Source: Liopterus haemorrhoidalis
Taxonomy: Eukaryota > Arthropoda > Insecta > Coleoptera > Dytiscidae
Length of the DNA stretch: 64,000 bases
Assembly (NCBI GenBank): GCA_963971575.1
Contig: OZ020616.1
Span: 17,681,535 to 17,745,534 of the forward strand
Reading direction: 5' to 3'
Shown: in pieces, positions 43,136-53,199 of the stretch
Layout of the letters: each line of letters starts with the position of its first letter
Position numbering within the stretch: position 1 is the stretch's first letter
Notes under the pieces: generated by a model
Told to the model about the DNA's origin: nothing
The model's database searches: none
Seen by the model: only the letters and a program-made list of their open reading frames with translations
Made by a program: the position numbers and the translations under genes

Positions 43136-44605
43136 GTGCTCAAAAATAGTTCCAGTATTTAAAAATGGTTCAAAAACATTAATAGACAATAACAGGCCCA
43201 TTGCGGTTCAGAGTTGTTTCTCCAAAATATTTGAGAAACTATTCCTAACCCGATTAATATCTTATTTAAATAAATATTCTCTTCTAGAAGATTCGACTGT
43301 AACAGCAATATATTCATTTATTCAGAGTATTTACCAAGCCTTAGATAATAAAAGCTTAAGTCTTGGAATGTTTTTCGATTTATCGAAAGCATTTGACACA
43401 ATAGATCACAACATACTTTCTGATAAACTCCGTTTGCTTGGTATATTTGGCATACCCAACAATTGGATTATGTCATTTGTCACTAGCAGAGATCAATTCG
43501 TGTCAATAACATCTGCATCGAAAAACTGTAAATCGGCTACTCGTGGTTCCCTTTCAGGTGTTCCACAGGGCTCGATCCTTCGTCGAGTGTTATTTCTGCT
43601 ATTTGTGAATGATTTGCCTCAGCATCTATCTAATGGAGTACTTTGCCAATATGCCGATGACACTAACCTCTTGATTAACTGTCCTAATCCACAAGACCTT
43701 CAAACACGAGCTAATGACCAATGTTACGTATTCAATCAATGGTGCATAGAAAACAAACTTCTCTTGAACAAAACCAAAACAACCTTCCTAAATTTTCACA
43801 GCTTTGAAAATACCCAAATTAGTAGCCCATTAATACGAGTCCCAAACTCATATTCCCTCCAGCAATCCCAACAATTCAAATTTCTTGGACTTCGTTGTAA
43901 TCCATCAAAATCTTCGTTGATCTCCACATATTGATTATATAAATACTAAGCTATTAGGATCATGTTATATTCTAAAAAGGCTCAGGTACTTTATTTCACC
44001 TTCAGTATTAAGATCAGTTTATTTTGCGAAATTTCATTCAATTATAAAATATGCTATTATTTTCTGGGGAGCATCAAAAGAAGCTCACAAAATTCTCTTG
44101 CAGCAAAAAAAAGCTATTCGAATATTGACATTTACTCCATATAGAACTTCCTGTAGAAATTTATTCAAAGATCTTAAAATATTAACAGTTCCCTCACTTT
44201 TTATTTTAGAATGCGCACTATTTGTCAAAAATCATTACAGTAACTTTAATATAAATAGTGATTATCATAATCACAATACAAGGAGTAAATCTAGCTTGAA
44301 TATTGAGAGGCACCATACTACTTTGTACGAACAAAGTCCTCGTTTTATAGCTGCAAGATTATATAATAAGGTTCCTGATAGCATTAAAAGTATAACCAAT
44401 GAAAAATTATTCAAAAATATGTTTAAGAAATATCTACTAGAACATACGTTCTATTCAATCTCTGAATATTTAAATTACAAAGCTGACTAATGTTAAATTT
44501 TGAATTCTGTTAAACAGTAGAATATCTACCTATGTAAACATTATATTGAATTAACCTCTGTATTTCTATGATCACTAACAGGCTCAATAAAATATTATTA
44601 TTTTG
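43136..44605 (+). pseudogene. CR1-like non-LTR retrotransposon, 5'-truncated, one frameshift
   Basis: RT motifs: KIVPVFKNGSKTLIDNNRPI, CFSKIFEKLFL, FFDLSKAFDTIDHNIL (catalytic Asp), SGVPQGSILRRVLFLLFVND and CQYADDTNLLI (YADD kept). The usual GP after ILxx is RR here. A deletion of QHGF around LLEDSTVTAI and a frameshift near 43900 (FKFLGLRC) break it. The C-terminal part resumes at 44098-44490 (QQKKAIRILTFTPYRTSC, RLYNKVPDSIKSITNEKLF). It ends near the AATAAAATATTATTATT tail at 44585-44601. It is a sister of 28122-29911, on the other strand. Confidence 0.85.
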
Positions 44606-45440
44606 GGGTTTGTCAGGTCTTGACAAGCGTCCACTAATCTCAAACTTCAGCAACCTTTTGAGCCGCGTCATACTAGAGACTAGTGGTGCTAAATACACAC
44701 GACTGCATCCCAAACCCTGGCGATATGCAGCCGCGGAAATTACGCTAGATCCAGTGCCCGCACAATGCGGAGTGACCCGAGCAGCACTGCTTTCTGCATC
44801 CTGCAGATCAAAGAGTTGGCAGAAGATCTGCAGACGGGAATGGACTCGATTTCCCTTCGATAGGAGGCTTTCATGCCACCCAAAACACCAATTATCAGGA
44901 CTACAAGCTTAACTTTATACCCGGGATACAGCTTTCTAAGCTCGGACAAGAGGTCCATATACTTGGACCTCTTTCCTCCTCCTTGAGAGAGATATTCTTC
45001 TCAGCTGGACTTGAGAATTCGATCACAAACATCTGTTTGGTCTCGATATCCAGGAGGGTTATGTCCGGCTTAGTGGCTGTCAGTAACCTCGAGGTGGGGA
45101 AGGAGTAATTCGAATAAATTCGGCACTTGGAATTTTCCACCACCGATTCTATGTCAGAAGGGACGTACGGTATAACCGGTATTTGGTCAATACCATAGGC
45201 ATGTCTAAGATGATAGTAGAGCACGCGGAGAGCAGCATTATGTCGAGACACGTAGCTCGACGCTGCAAGAGATGGACAAGCAGACAGAATGTGCTTTATC
45301 GTTTCAGAATGGTGGTGGCACAACCTACAGAGTGTGGACTCCGCTATTTGGAATATGCGGGCCCTGTATGCCAAAGTATTTATAACACCATCCTGACACG
45401 CAAACACAAAACCTTCTGTTTCCGATCTAAAAAAAATAAA
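44606..45440 (-). pseudogene. R2-like (restriction-like endonuclease) retroelement C-terminus
   Basis: Minus-strand frame 45467-44901 contains a zinc-knuckle CRLCHHHSETIKHILSAC, then SYVSRHNAALRVLYYHL and a PD-(D/E)xK-like endonuclease motif KPDITLLDIETKQMFVIEF. A frameshift near 44955 moves to a second frame (44958-44740) with ELRKLYPGYKVKLVVLIIGV and LICRMQKAVLLGSLRIVRAL. This order, CCHC then PD..D then Y.L..E....Y.V..V...IG, is that of the C-terminus of R2/RLE-type non-LTR elements. RT and N-terminal zinc fingers are missing. The 3' UTR-like sequence continues to about 44620. It abuts the tail of the preceding CR1-like element. Confidence 0.75.
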
Positions 45441-45837
45441 AATAAAAATTATGTATATGCATATCAAACTTCAACTCTAGTTCTAGCCACTTGGTCACAA
45501 TCTCTACCATACAGATAGAAAGACACGTGATTGTCGATGTAAGCATTTCTTAATAAACGAGAAAAAAAAACGAAATATATGAGTTTTATTTGGTGAAACT
45601 TGAATAAGATAAAAGATTCTTAAATGAAGTATCATTGTAGCTATCTTTGTACATCTTTACCACCGAAACTGCAATCATAATGTCGAATAAACATTTTACT
45701 GAAACTTAACTAAATGCTTAATTTAAGAACATTTTACGTATTCCTGCGAAACCCAAAAAATAAGGTGATTTTAATTTAATTGCTTTTATATGACAACATT
45801 GATTCCCTGTTTTTCATTGTTTGGTATTGTCCTGCAG

Positions 45838-46027
45838 GTGCCGGACCCAAAGTTGTGTATTTTAGCGCATCTGATGAGCCCGCTGGAAGCCATCGACCCC
45901 ATCCTGGAGTCTCCAATGACCCAGCCCCTCATGAAACAGCGCCTCGCCGCCTCTGAGCTCCTGAAGGAGATGGCACAAGCCAACTCTGCTGTTGGTGGTA
46001 TGTTACTCGCCAACATGGAGAGACATG
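45838..46027 (+). CDS. Exon 3 of the unrecognised gene, with two in-frame donors
   Basis: The acceptor TTGGTATTGTCCTGCAG precedes VPDPKLCILAHLMSPLEAID and MTQPLMKQRLAASELLKEMA. The block is helical and GC-rich with strong codon bias against the AT-rich surroundings. It ends after ...MERHG's first base at ATG|GTAATT (46027), phase 1. A second donor, GGTG|GTATGT after 45997, matches consensus better and is also phase 1. Its use would omit ten residues (GMLLANMERH). Both join correctly to exon 4. It may be an alternative-splicing site. Confidence 0.85.
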
Positions 46028-46194
46028 GTAATTATTTCTTTAAAATATACACTTCCCTACCTAAATAACAAAAAAATATATGCAGGCTGTAACACCAAAT
46101 GTTATCCATAGACGTATGACATGGCAAATTCATTTTTCTTTGCTCGAAACTTCCCAAATTATTTTAGAATCCTACTTTTCTGTACGAGTTTAAG

Positions 46195-46380
46195 GAGTAG
46201 TAAATGAGCAATTGAGGTAAAAGAGGTACATACTCTAAAAGCTCAAACTTTTGATCAGTGTATTCTGCCAGTGCTTATCTACGGTACTGAGACGTGGACT
46301 TTTAATAAAAACATAACCAGAGAGTTGCAGGTAGCACAAAGAGCCATGGAAATACGTATGGTACACATTACTCTGCTACA
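46195..46380 (+). pseudogene. RTE-like reverse transcriptase fragment
   Basis: The phrase LKLFDQCILPVLIYGTETWT followed by ELQVAQRAMEIRM (46241-46370) matches the post-RT region of RTE/BovB-type elements (DQC.LP...YG.ETW......L...QR.MER.ML). The rest is lost. The fragment at 60690-61080 could be from the same family. Confidence 0.6.
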
Positions 46381-46704
46381 CAAAAAGAAAAACTAATTGT
46401 TCCGCAGTAGGAGGGCTACCTTTTAAGTTTTTACAAAAACTAAAAAAACTGTCTTACTGCTTTTCAAAATATTCGCCTTTAAGATTTATACAGTTCTGCA
46501 TGCGTTCAAGCCAATTCTCGAAACATTTTTTCCACTCTGAAGTTGATATCTCAAAAACATGGTTTTCGAAGGCTTCAACAGCTTCTTGAGGTGATGCAAA
46601 TCGCTGTCCATGCATTTTTTATTTTTACATTGGGGAACAAAAATAAAAGTCGTTTGGGGATAAATCAGGTGAATACGGGCAATAAGACATTAATTAGATG
46701 TTTT

Positions 46705-47062
46705 TCTCCATAACCCTTTTCTTTTTAATATCTATTTTTTTAAATCAACTTTATTGACAAGAACAATAATCTCTATGAATAGGATTAGAAATTAATTTAC
46801 TTTCCTTTCTTTTACTTTACATTTCTTTATTAACAAAAAGAAAAATCATGTTCCTTTAAATCTTCTATTAAATATTTTTTAGTACAAGCTATAGCTACAG
46901 CTATTTTTTATTTGCAATTTTATTAATAATATTTAAAAAAAATTTTATAAGAGAATTATTAAAAGTAAATAAATTTTTAATAATATTAATCAATTCAACT
47001 TTATTATTAAAAATAGATGCAGCACCATTTCATTTTTGATTTCCATAAATTATTGAAGGCAC
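46705..47062 (+). pseudogene. nad2: Nuclear mitochondrial fragment of nad2
   Basis: With the invertebrate mitochondrial code (TGA = Trp, ATA = Met) the sequence gives WMGLEINLLSF, KYFLVQAMATA and KMDAAPFHFWFP in the right order for NADH dehydrogenase subunit 2. These are the most conserved motifs of that protein. Under the nuclear code TGA and TAA stops interrupt all of it. It lies inside mariner TIRs, which suggests that it was captured as filler during repair of a gap, although insertion after the mariner cannot be excluded. Gaps of frame between motifs show decay. It has no function in the nucleus. Confidence 0.8.
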
Positions 47063-47211
47063 CTAAAACACTTCTTCTATCAATCCATGACTTAATCCAG
47101 CAGATTTTTTTTATTCAACTTTTTTCTTTTTTTATAAATAGTTAGAATTATTACAGCTGCTGCGACCTTTCTATAGTACGACGCCATCTTGACTACTCTC
47201 CACAACTGATC

Positions 47212-47374
47212 AAGTGGACACAGGCTTGAGAGTTCTCGCGAGAGTACTCTCGGCGAGCAACTCGCCGGGTACTCTCGAGAGTACACCCGGTCGAAATCAG
47301 CTCTCTAGTGGACCAGCCCGTGAGAGTTGCTATCGAGAGTTACTCTCGCGAGTACTCTCAAGTGTACAGGCACC
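47212..47374. repeat. Palindromic GAGAGTACTCTC element
   Basis: CTTGAGAGTTCTCGCGAGAG on the left and GTTACTCTCGCGAGTACTCT on the right are inverted, with several further GAGAGT/ACTCTC units between. The whole block can fold on itself. It is nested in the mariner derivative. Confidence 0.6.
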
Positions 47375-47413
47375 TTTAGTTTTTGTAAAAACTTTAAAGG
47401 TAGCCCTCGTACT

Positions 47414-47561
47414 CAGAGGCGCATTAAGCGGTGGGCCCCACGAAACCGGGGGGGGGGGGGCACCGAGGCCTTTATACAAATATTTTCACTCTATGTAAAA
47501 TGGTAGAGGGCCCATTTAAATTTTACCGCCCAGGGCCCCCAAGCAACTTAATACGCCACTG
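47414..47561. mobile_element. hAT MITE, 148 bp, TSD CTCGTACT
   Basis: CAGAGGCGCATTAAG and CTTAATACGCCACTG are inverted ends. The perfect 8-bp duplication CTCGTACT (47406-47413, 47562-47569) includes the mariner end plus its TA, so the hAT landed after the mariner. The interior has GGGCCC units and a poly-G run. Confidence 0.9.
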
Positions 47562-47890
47562 CTCGTACTGATCTATAACATGTGTTTTATTTTGATACAG
47601 AACAGGTCATTATTATAATATAAGCACTTTTGCGCAAGAAATCCCATATTAAACAGCCTATGGCCCACACTTCGTGTTACATCCTGTATATAGAGCCACA
47701 TATATATTACCACCAAACTTATATCAGTAAAGCAATTGCAATGTACAATTTCAGTTAAGTCGTCAAAAGTTTTGAAATTAATTGAGTGAAAACTCGCAGA
47801 TAAAACTGTTTTCCCTGACGATAACATTTCGTTACATCATGAATTATGTTTGAACACTTGGTGTTATTTCCTTTTACTTGCTGTTTTCAG

Positions 47891-47947
47891 GAATAATGTC
47901 TACACACAGTTTCGACAGTCTAGATTCTATTAGAAGTACAGACACAG
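47891..47947 (+). CDS. Exon 4 (57 bp) of the unrecognised gene
   Basis: Between TTGCTGTTTTCAG and ACAG|GTAGCA. In phase 1 it reads IMSTHSFDSLDSIRSTDT, a Ser/Asp-rich linker whose RSTDT and DSLDS would suit phosphorylation. It is a multiple of three, so it could be skipped without a shift. Joins G|GA from exon 3 and G|CG to exon 5. Confidence 0.8.
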
Positions 47948-48405
47948 GTAGCACACTCTCACACACAAACACACATATATACAAACATACATCCATACAA
48001 ACATACATGCATACACACATTCAATCATACATACTTTTTTAAATCTCCGCTACATATTTATCATAAATATTACATGTTCTGCTGGAACTTTTCAGCATTA
48101 TAGCTTTGTATATTTGAAAGTATAAACTTGAAAATTTTTGGCATCGGATGCTATTTGCGCTACAGTAAAAAATTATCTCATGTTGCTTAAAAAGAAGAAG
48201 CTTCATATTTCTTATTTATTTTTTTCTTAAATTTGTGTGGATGAAAACTTTTTAATTTTAAAATGTCATAATAGCAAAAAGATTTTTGTTTATATGTTAA
48301 CTCCATTGACTAATTAAAAATATATCAGTGACCACGGAATTATTTTGTTCCAATAAGTTAGCTATCAAAATGAGTTATGAATATTGATTTAATAACTAAT
48401 TGATT

Positions 48406-48410
<5 letters not shown>

Positions 48411-48497
<87 letters not shown>
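48411..48497. repeat. (GA)n microsatellite
   Basis: An almost pure purine tract of about 85 bases, GAGAGAGA repeated, within the intron between exons 4 and 5. Confidence 0.95.
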
Positions 48498-48639
48498 GTC
48501 CTGGTGGAGACAAGTAAGATATAGATACAACTTAAAGAGCAAAAAAACTAAATCGAAATAAGTTTTGCGACTCAAACATTTAGCGACAGCATCGCAAATG
48601 CCGTGGCATACCTTTATTTACATGGTATTGTCGTTACTA

Positions 48640-49012
48640 TCTCTCTCCCCCCCCCCTTCCTCTCTATCCCTCCCCCTCTCTCTCCCTCACTTTTCCTCTA
48701 ACTTTCTCTCTCCCTGCCTCTCTCTCCCTGCCTCTCTCTCCTCCCTCCCACTCTCCCTCTTTCCGTCCTCTCTCCCCCTCATCCCTGCCCCCACCCCCTA
48801 TCCCCCTCTCTCTCCTCCCTCCCACTCTCTCTCTTTCCGTCCTCTCTCCCCCTCATCCATGCCCCCACCCCCTCACCCCCCTCTCTCCTCCCTCCCACTC
48901 TCCCTCTTTCCGTCCTCTCTCCCCCTCATCCCTGCCCCCACCCCCTCTCCCCTCATCACCCCCCCCCCATCTCGCCCCTCTCACCCCGCACTCCTTCCCT
49001 CACCCTCTTTTG
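48640..49012. repeat. Pyrimidine-rich tract with a 73-bp tandem unit
   Basis: The plus strand is almost all C and T. A unit containing CTCCCTCTTTCCGTCCTCTC and CCCTGCCCCCACCCCCT repeats three times (about 48733, 48804 and 48879). It is the mirror composition of the GA tract 150 bases upstream, so the two could pair or form triplex DNA. The open frame across it (Leu/Pro/Ser only) is not a gene. Confidence 0.9.
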
Positions 49013-49730
49013 GCGCACAGCAACAAAGGCTATTTGCGCCTAATGCAGGCCATCTAAATAACTACACTACATATTAAAAACAATAAATTAAACAAATAAA
49101 ATCAATAAAAATATGCATACTCAATAAAAGAAATCTTGCACGGACAAATACAAATAAATAAGATAAAAAGTCTATTCGAAAACGTGAACAGACACAGGGT
49201 GATGGTAAGAGGCTGTAAAGGGGTCAATTACCATCGAATATCACAGTCTAGAAATAGACTGTGACTAGACTTTACAAATAAAATAGTAAGTTCGAAAAAA
49301 AAAACCTTATGAAAATTAGATCAACAGTTCTCGACTGAAAGGCGCACATATAGACAGACCGACAAAGAGACGTTGCTTTTTATATATATATTAAGATTCA
49401 TAATTTTAATATTACACATTTTATTATAATAAATTAAAATGCCTAAATTGGTGTCGAGGTGCGAAAAAGAAAAAATTAAAAAAAATTATAAGGAATTGAA
49501 AGATTCACATTCTACGTAAGAACTGAGAACACTAGTACCTTACCTGGCAAAAAATATAACCTCTCACTACAGTTGCCAACTTCCGGTACCATAGTAACTA
49601 GAAATTCCTGGCCAACCGATATCTTTTTAAATTGTGAATGATATATAGTTTTTTATACTACACAAATTTTGATTGTAATATTTTGTATAAGCTAAGCTGT
49701 AAAAAATATACCTTTTATGTGATATTAAGC

Positions 49731-49876
49731 CAGTGGTTTTTAACCGGGGTGCTGCGGCACCTTAGGGTACCACAAATTCCGCGGAATAAACGGAACAGAA
49801 GAACAGATATGATACGGAGAAATGAGGGTACAGTGCTTTTAATTAGGGTGCCATCACCTAGAGTTAAAAACCATTG
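49731..49876. mobile_element. hAT MITE, 146 bp, TSD TATTAAGC
   Basis: CAGTGGTTTTTAACCGGGGT and GAGTTAAAAACCATTG are inverted, flanked by a perfect 8-bp duplication TATTAAGC (49723-49730, 49877-49884). It lies 70 bases before exon 5's acceptor, so its insertion did not remove the splice site. Confidence 0.9.
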
Positions 49877-49946
49877 TATTAAGCTATATTGCTTGCTATT
49901 TTATCATAATTCATGTTCAAATCATTAACATTATTTTATTTTTCAG

Positions 49947-50268
49947 CGGAATTCCCGTTCATTTCCTATTATGTGATAAACAGTTCGCAAACAAATCCTG
50001 CCGTATTCTACAACAATTTGCGATCAGCGTCTTTGACCAAATTTGATCCTCGCTCCATGAGATATACGGCTGCGCATACGCTGGATCTATACGCCGAAGT
50101 TGCTGCCATCTGTCGGCCGCCATTGCAAGATCCCAGTGTCGGTGTTGCCAAATCTCACACGCCAGATACTGGATATATTATATCCGTGTATAAGGTTTTT
50201 GAAGGTGATGATGGTGAAATGTTTGAGAGAAATTGGCTGTACTGGACAGGGGCCAGAATGCTTTATAG
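49947..50268 (+). CDS. Exon 5 of the unrecognised gene (largest)
   Basis: After ATTTTTCAG the frame runs AEFPFISYYVINSSQTNPAV and NLRSASLTKFDPRSMRYTAA, then HTLDLYAEVAAICRPPLQ, TPDTGYIISVYKVFEGDDG and RNWLYWTGARMLYR, ending TATAG|GTAAGA in phase 2. It is the most conserved-looking part: well-spaced aromatic residues, no low complexity, no signal peptide or membrane segment. It looks like a soluble intracellular domain with a beta-rich part near GYIISVYKVFE. I considered fibronectin-type-III/RA proteins of the ANKFN1 group but could not support this from recalled motifs. No function given. Confidence 0.88.
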
Positions 50269-50637
50269 GTAAGAACCATGCATAAAAGCACCATAAAAAT
50301 AATGCATAAAAGATTAATCGCCATAGATGGTAGGTTCCTTAGACCAATAAACAAGGTTATTTACTTCAAAATATGTCGCCAACATTAGTTGATTACATTT
50401 TTCTAGAATAATTTGTTGCCTCCGGAATATTTACGAAGATAGACGTTTACGAACCGTTACTTATTGCCAAAATTATCTTCTTTACGTGTTTGTTTATATT
50501 TGATAGTGCTAAACAATTTTTTTTTGTGTGATTTTTATAGTTTTTTAAACATAAAGACATTATAACTATATATCTGTATATAAAGCAGGAGGCTCTGTTT
50601 GTACATTAAAAATTTTCTTAGTATTTTGGCTTTGGTA

Positions 50638-51031
50638 TAGGATATTCCAAACCTTTAGGCGGAACTAGATTTTTAAATCTAGTAATTTTTACCTATTAAA
50701 TCGGACTTTTGGTCATTTTGTTTAAGCTTTGTAAATCATACTCGCATTGCAAATTCTAAATTTAATTGACTGTCATTATAAATTGTCCTTTTCATTACAT
50801 TTAGATTTTTTGTGTCATTCTTAATAAAAATTTCCCTTTTTTTGTCTTTAAAATATGTAAAAATGTATTATATTTTATAACAAATGTCATTCATTTTCAT
50901 AGTTGCACTGTTGATATTTTAAATTTTCACACACCAACATGAAACATGAAATAACCCAAGCAAGGTCCCTCTCGTGACAACCTAAAAAGTAAATTCCCAT
51001 TTAGTTCCGTTTGAAGCAAAGAAATGACCTA
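50638..51031. mobile_element. MITE A copy, 394 bp, at the 5' edge of the RT element
   Basis: TAGGATATTCCAAACCTTTA and the decayed right end AGCAAAGAAATGACCTA are inverted with TA borders. The next base starts the RT reading frame of 51034-53091. Confidence 0.75.
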
Positions 51032-51032
51032 T

Positions 51033-53091
51033 AGCTTTAATAACTTGTCACCAAACGTTTAACAAATTTGTCACCACCCAATGGGATTTTCTATCTTCTA
51101 CATCTGACGCCAACGAGATGTTTGAACAATTCTTTCAATTTTTTCATATGAATTTTGAAACATCTTTTCCCCTAAAGAAAATCAAAACTTCGTCTCAGCC
51201 TGCCTCATTGAAAAAAGTAAAGTGGTTCAATGATCATCTTCGTGAGATGAGAAATGTCCTGTCTTTCTTAAACCAGCAATACCTCAAAAATCCTAATAAT
51301 GCAAATAAAGCTGCACGTAATAAATTTAAAGGCATCTATCGTAGCGAAATATCAAAGGCCAAAATCGAAGCGCACTCCAACTTTATAATAAGGTCAAATA
51401 ACTTACAGAAAGCTTCTTGGAGTATTATTAATAAGAGAAGAAATACCACGAAAAGATTCCCCAATACAAACATCTCACCAGACCAATTTAATGAACACTT
51501 CTCTCACATTGCCAAATCGCTTATCGATAAACTTCCCTTATCTAACCAATCTCCAAATATCTCTCTTCTAAATTTCTCAAATCTAAACCTAAATTTTTCT
51601 TTCTCACCAATTAGTGAAATCACTATTAGAGACATAATTTTCTCCCTTAAAACCGGTAACACTCCTGATCCTTATGACATACCCGTAAAACTATTAAAAT
51701 CCGTAAAAGAACCTATCATTTCTCCTCTCACGAAACTAATTAATCTTTCAATTTCAAGTAACTGCTTTCCCGACAGATTTAAATTGGCTAAAGTCCTACC
51801 GATACTGAAAAAGGGAGACAGTAACGATGCTAACAATTATCGACCAATTTCCATTTTGCCTGTATTTTCCAAGATATTTGAAAAAGTGCTCTTCAAGCAA
51901 ATGATTCAGCACCTAATTGATAACGGTCTGCGGTCAAACTCTCAATTTGGTTTTAGATACGGTAAAAGTACAACAGATGCAATTCTGGAATATATATCTT
52001 TTATAACTGACGCCCTTGAATCTGGAGAATACTGCCTTAGTACCTTTCTAGATCTAAGTAAAGCATTTGACTGCATCTCGCATGATATTTTAATTAATAA
52101 ACTTATATTCTATGGATTTGATGACAACAGCCGTTCTCTAATCAAATCATACTTATCAGACCGGAAGCAGTTTATACTTTTTGGTGATGTCAAATCTGAA
52201 ACTCTTGCTATACACTTTGGTGTCCCGCAAGGATCTATTCTTGGCCCTTTGCTATTTCTGCTGTACGTAAATGACTTTCCTCTCTTTATAAATTCAAAAT
52301 CTATTATTTACGCAGATAATACTACCTTACTCTGCAAAAATTCGAACCTAAATTCCCTTCGCTTAGAGAGTAAATCCGTAGTAGAACACGCCGCAACTTG
52401 GTTTCACAGGAATAAATTAACTTTAAATACTGGCAAAACCGAATCAATGATGATTTCCACTAAGAAACACGATTTCTCAAACCCTCCGTACGTCAAGTTT
52501 CTTGGTATCCACATCGACCCACAACTTCGCTGGGATCAGCACTGTGAATTCTTAAGCCGAAAACTGAGGTCTACAGTATTTTTAATTCGTAATTTGAAAG
52601 CAGAAGTTTGCCAAAAAGTCGTGCTAATGACCTACTTTTCGTTATTTCAGTCACACCTGAACTACGGCATTCTTGTCTTGGGACACTCACCAGCAGCCCA
52701 TAGAATTTTCGCTCTTCAACGCAAAGTTGTTAGGGTCATAGCTGGTGCTCCTTTTCGAGCTGACTGTCGTGAGCTCTTCATAAAATTAAAAATAATGACT
52801 TTACCTGCCTTATTTATCTACCAATGCCTAATGTTCATGCACAGGAACTTATCTAACTTCCCCTCTTCCAACCACGGACATGACACACGGCAAAAAAATA
52901 ATATACGTAGTAATTTCCTTCGTCTTCAAAAATCAAGAAATAGCGCAAACTACTACGCCATTAAATTTTTCAATATAATACCTGAGGAAATAAGATCCCT
53001 ACCAATCAAGACATTTTCAAACAAACTTAAAGAATATTTATTGACAAATCCCATTTATGAAATTGATGACTTTAATAATGTTCATTTTTAA
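51033..53091 (+). pseudogene. Jockey/CR1-like RT with long open frame but YADN at the active site
   Basis: The open frame runs from at least 51033 through ATG 51118 (657 residues after it). The first 130 residues are the linker after the lost endonuclease (KVKWFNDHLREMRNVLSFLN). RT motifs follow: YRPISILPVFSKIFEKVLF, QFGFRYGKSTTDAI, FLDLSKAFDCISHDIL (catalytic Asp), FGVPQGSILGPLLFLLYVND, IIYADNTTLL and FLGIHIDPQLRWDQH. In the catalytic YADD box the second Asp is Asn (AAT at 52318-52320, residue 401 from the ATG), which should abolish polymerisation. Everything else is uninterrupted to the stop. The endonuclease and ORF1 are missing through 5' truncation. 3' UTR ends near 53170. Confidence 0.88.
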
Positions 53092-53199
53092 TTTATATTA
53101 TTTCATTATGTAACTAAGACTGACTGTAAACATATTTTATGTAATGTGATCAATAAATGTATTATTAATATGTTTGTTCAAACAAAACGCAAAAACTAC

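Larger units (their letters stand above)
46410..47409 (-). mobile_element. Mariner deletion derivative containing mitochondrial DNA
   Basis: GGAGGGCTACCTTTTAAGTT on the left and AACTTTAAAGGTAGCCCTCG on the right are inverted, with TA outside (46408-46409, 47410-47411). On the minus strand the C-terminal part of a DD34D mariner transposase reads CPYSPDLSPNDF, then FASPQEAVEAFENHVF and EWKKCFENWLERMQNCINLK to GEYFEKQ*. It has stops in CSPM*K*K. The rest of the transposase is replaced by nad2-like mitochondrial DNA (46705-47062) and a palindromic insert (47212-47374). Confidence 0.8.

Noticed and set aside
45183..45518. Plus-strand 111-codon frame
   Set aside because: It is a shadow of the R2-like endonuclease frame on the minus strand.
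48565..49077. 170-codon Leu/Pro/Ser open frame
   Set aside because: It lies entirely on the TC-rich tandem repeat, and its composition is explained by the simple sequence.
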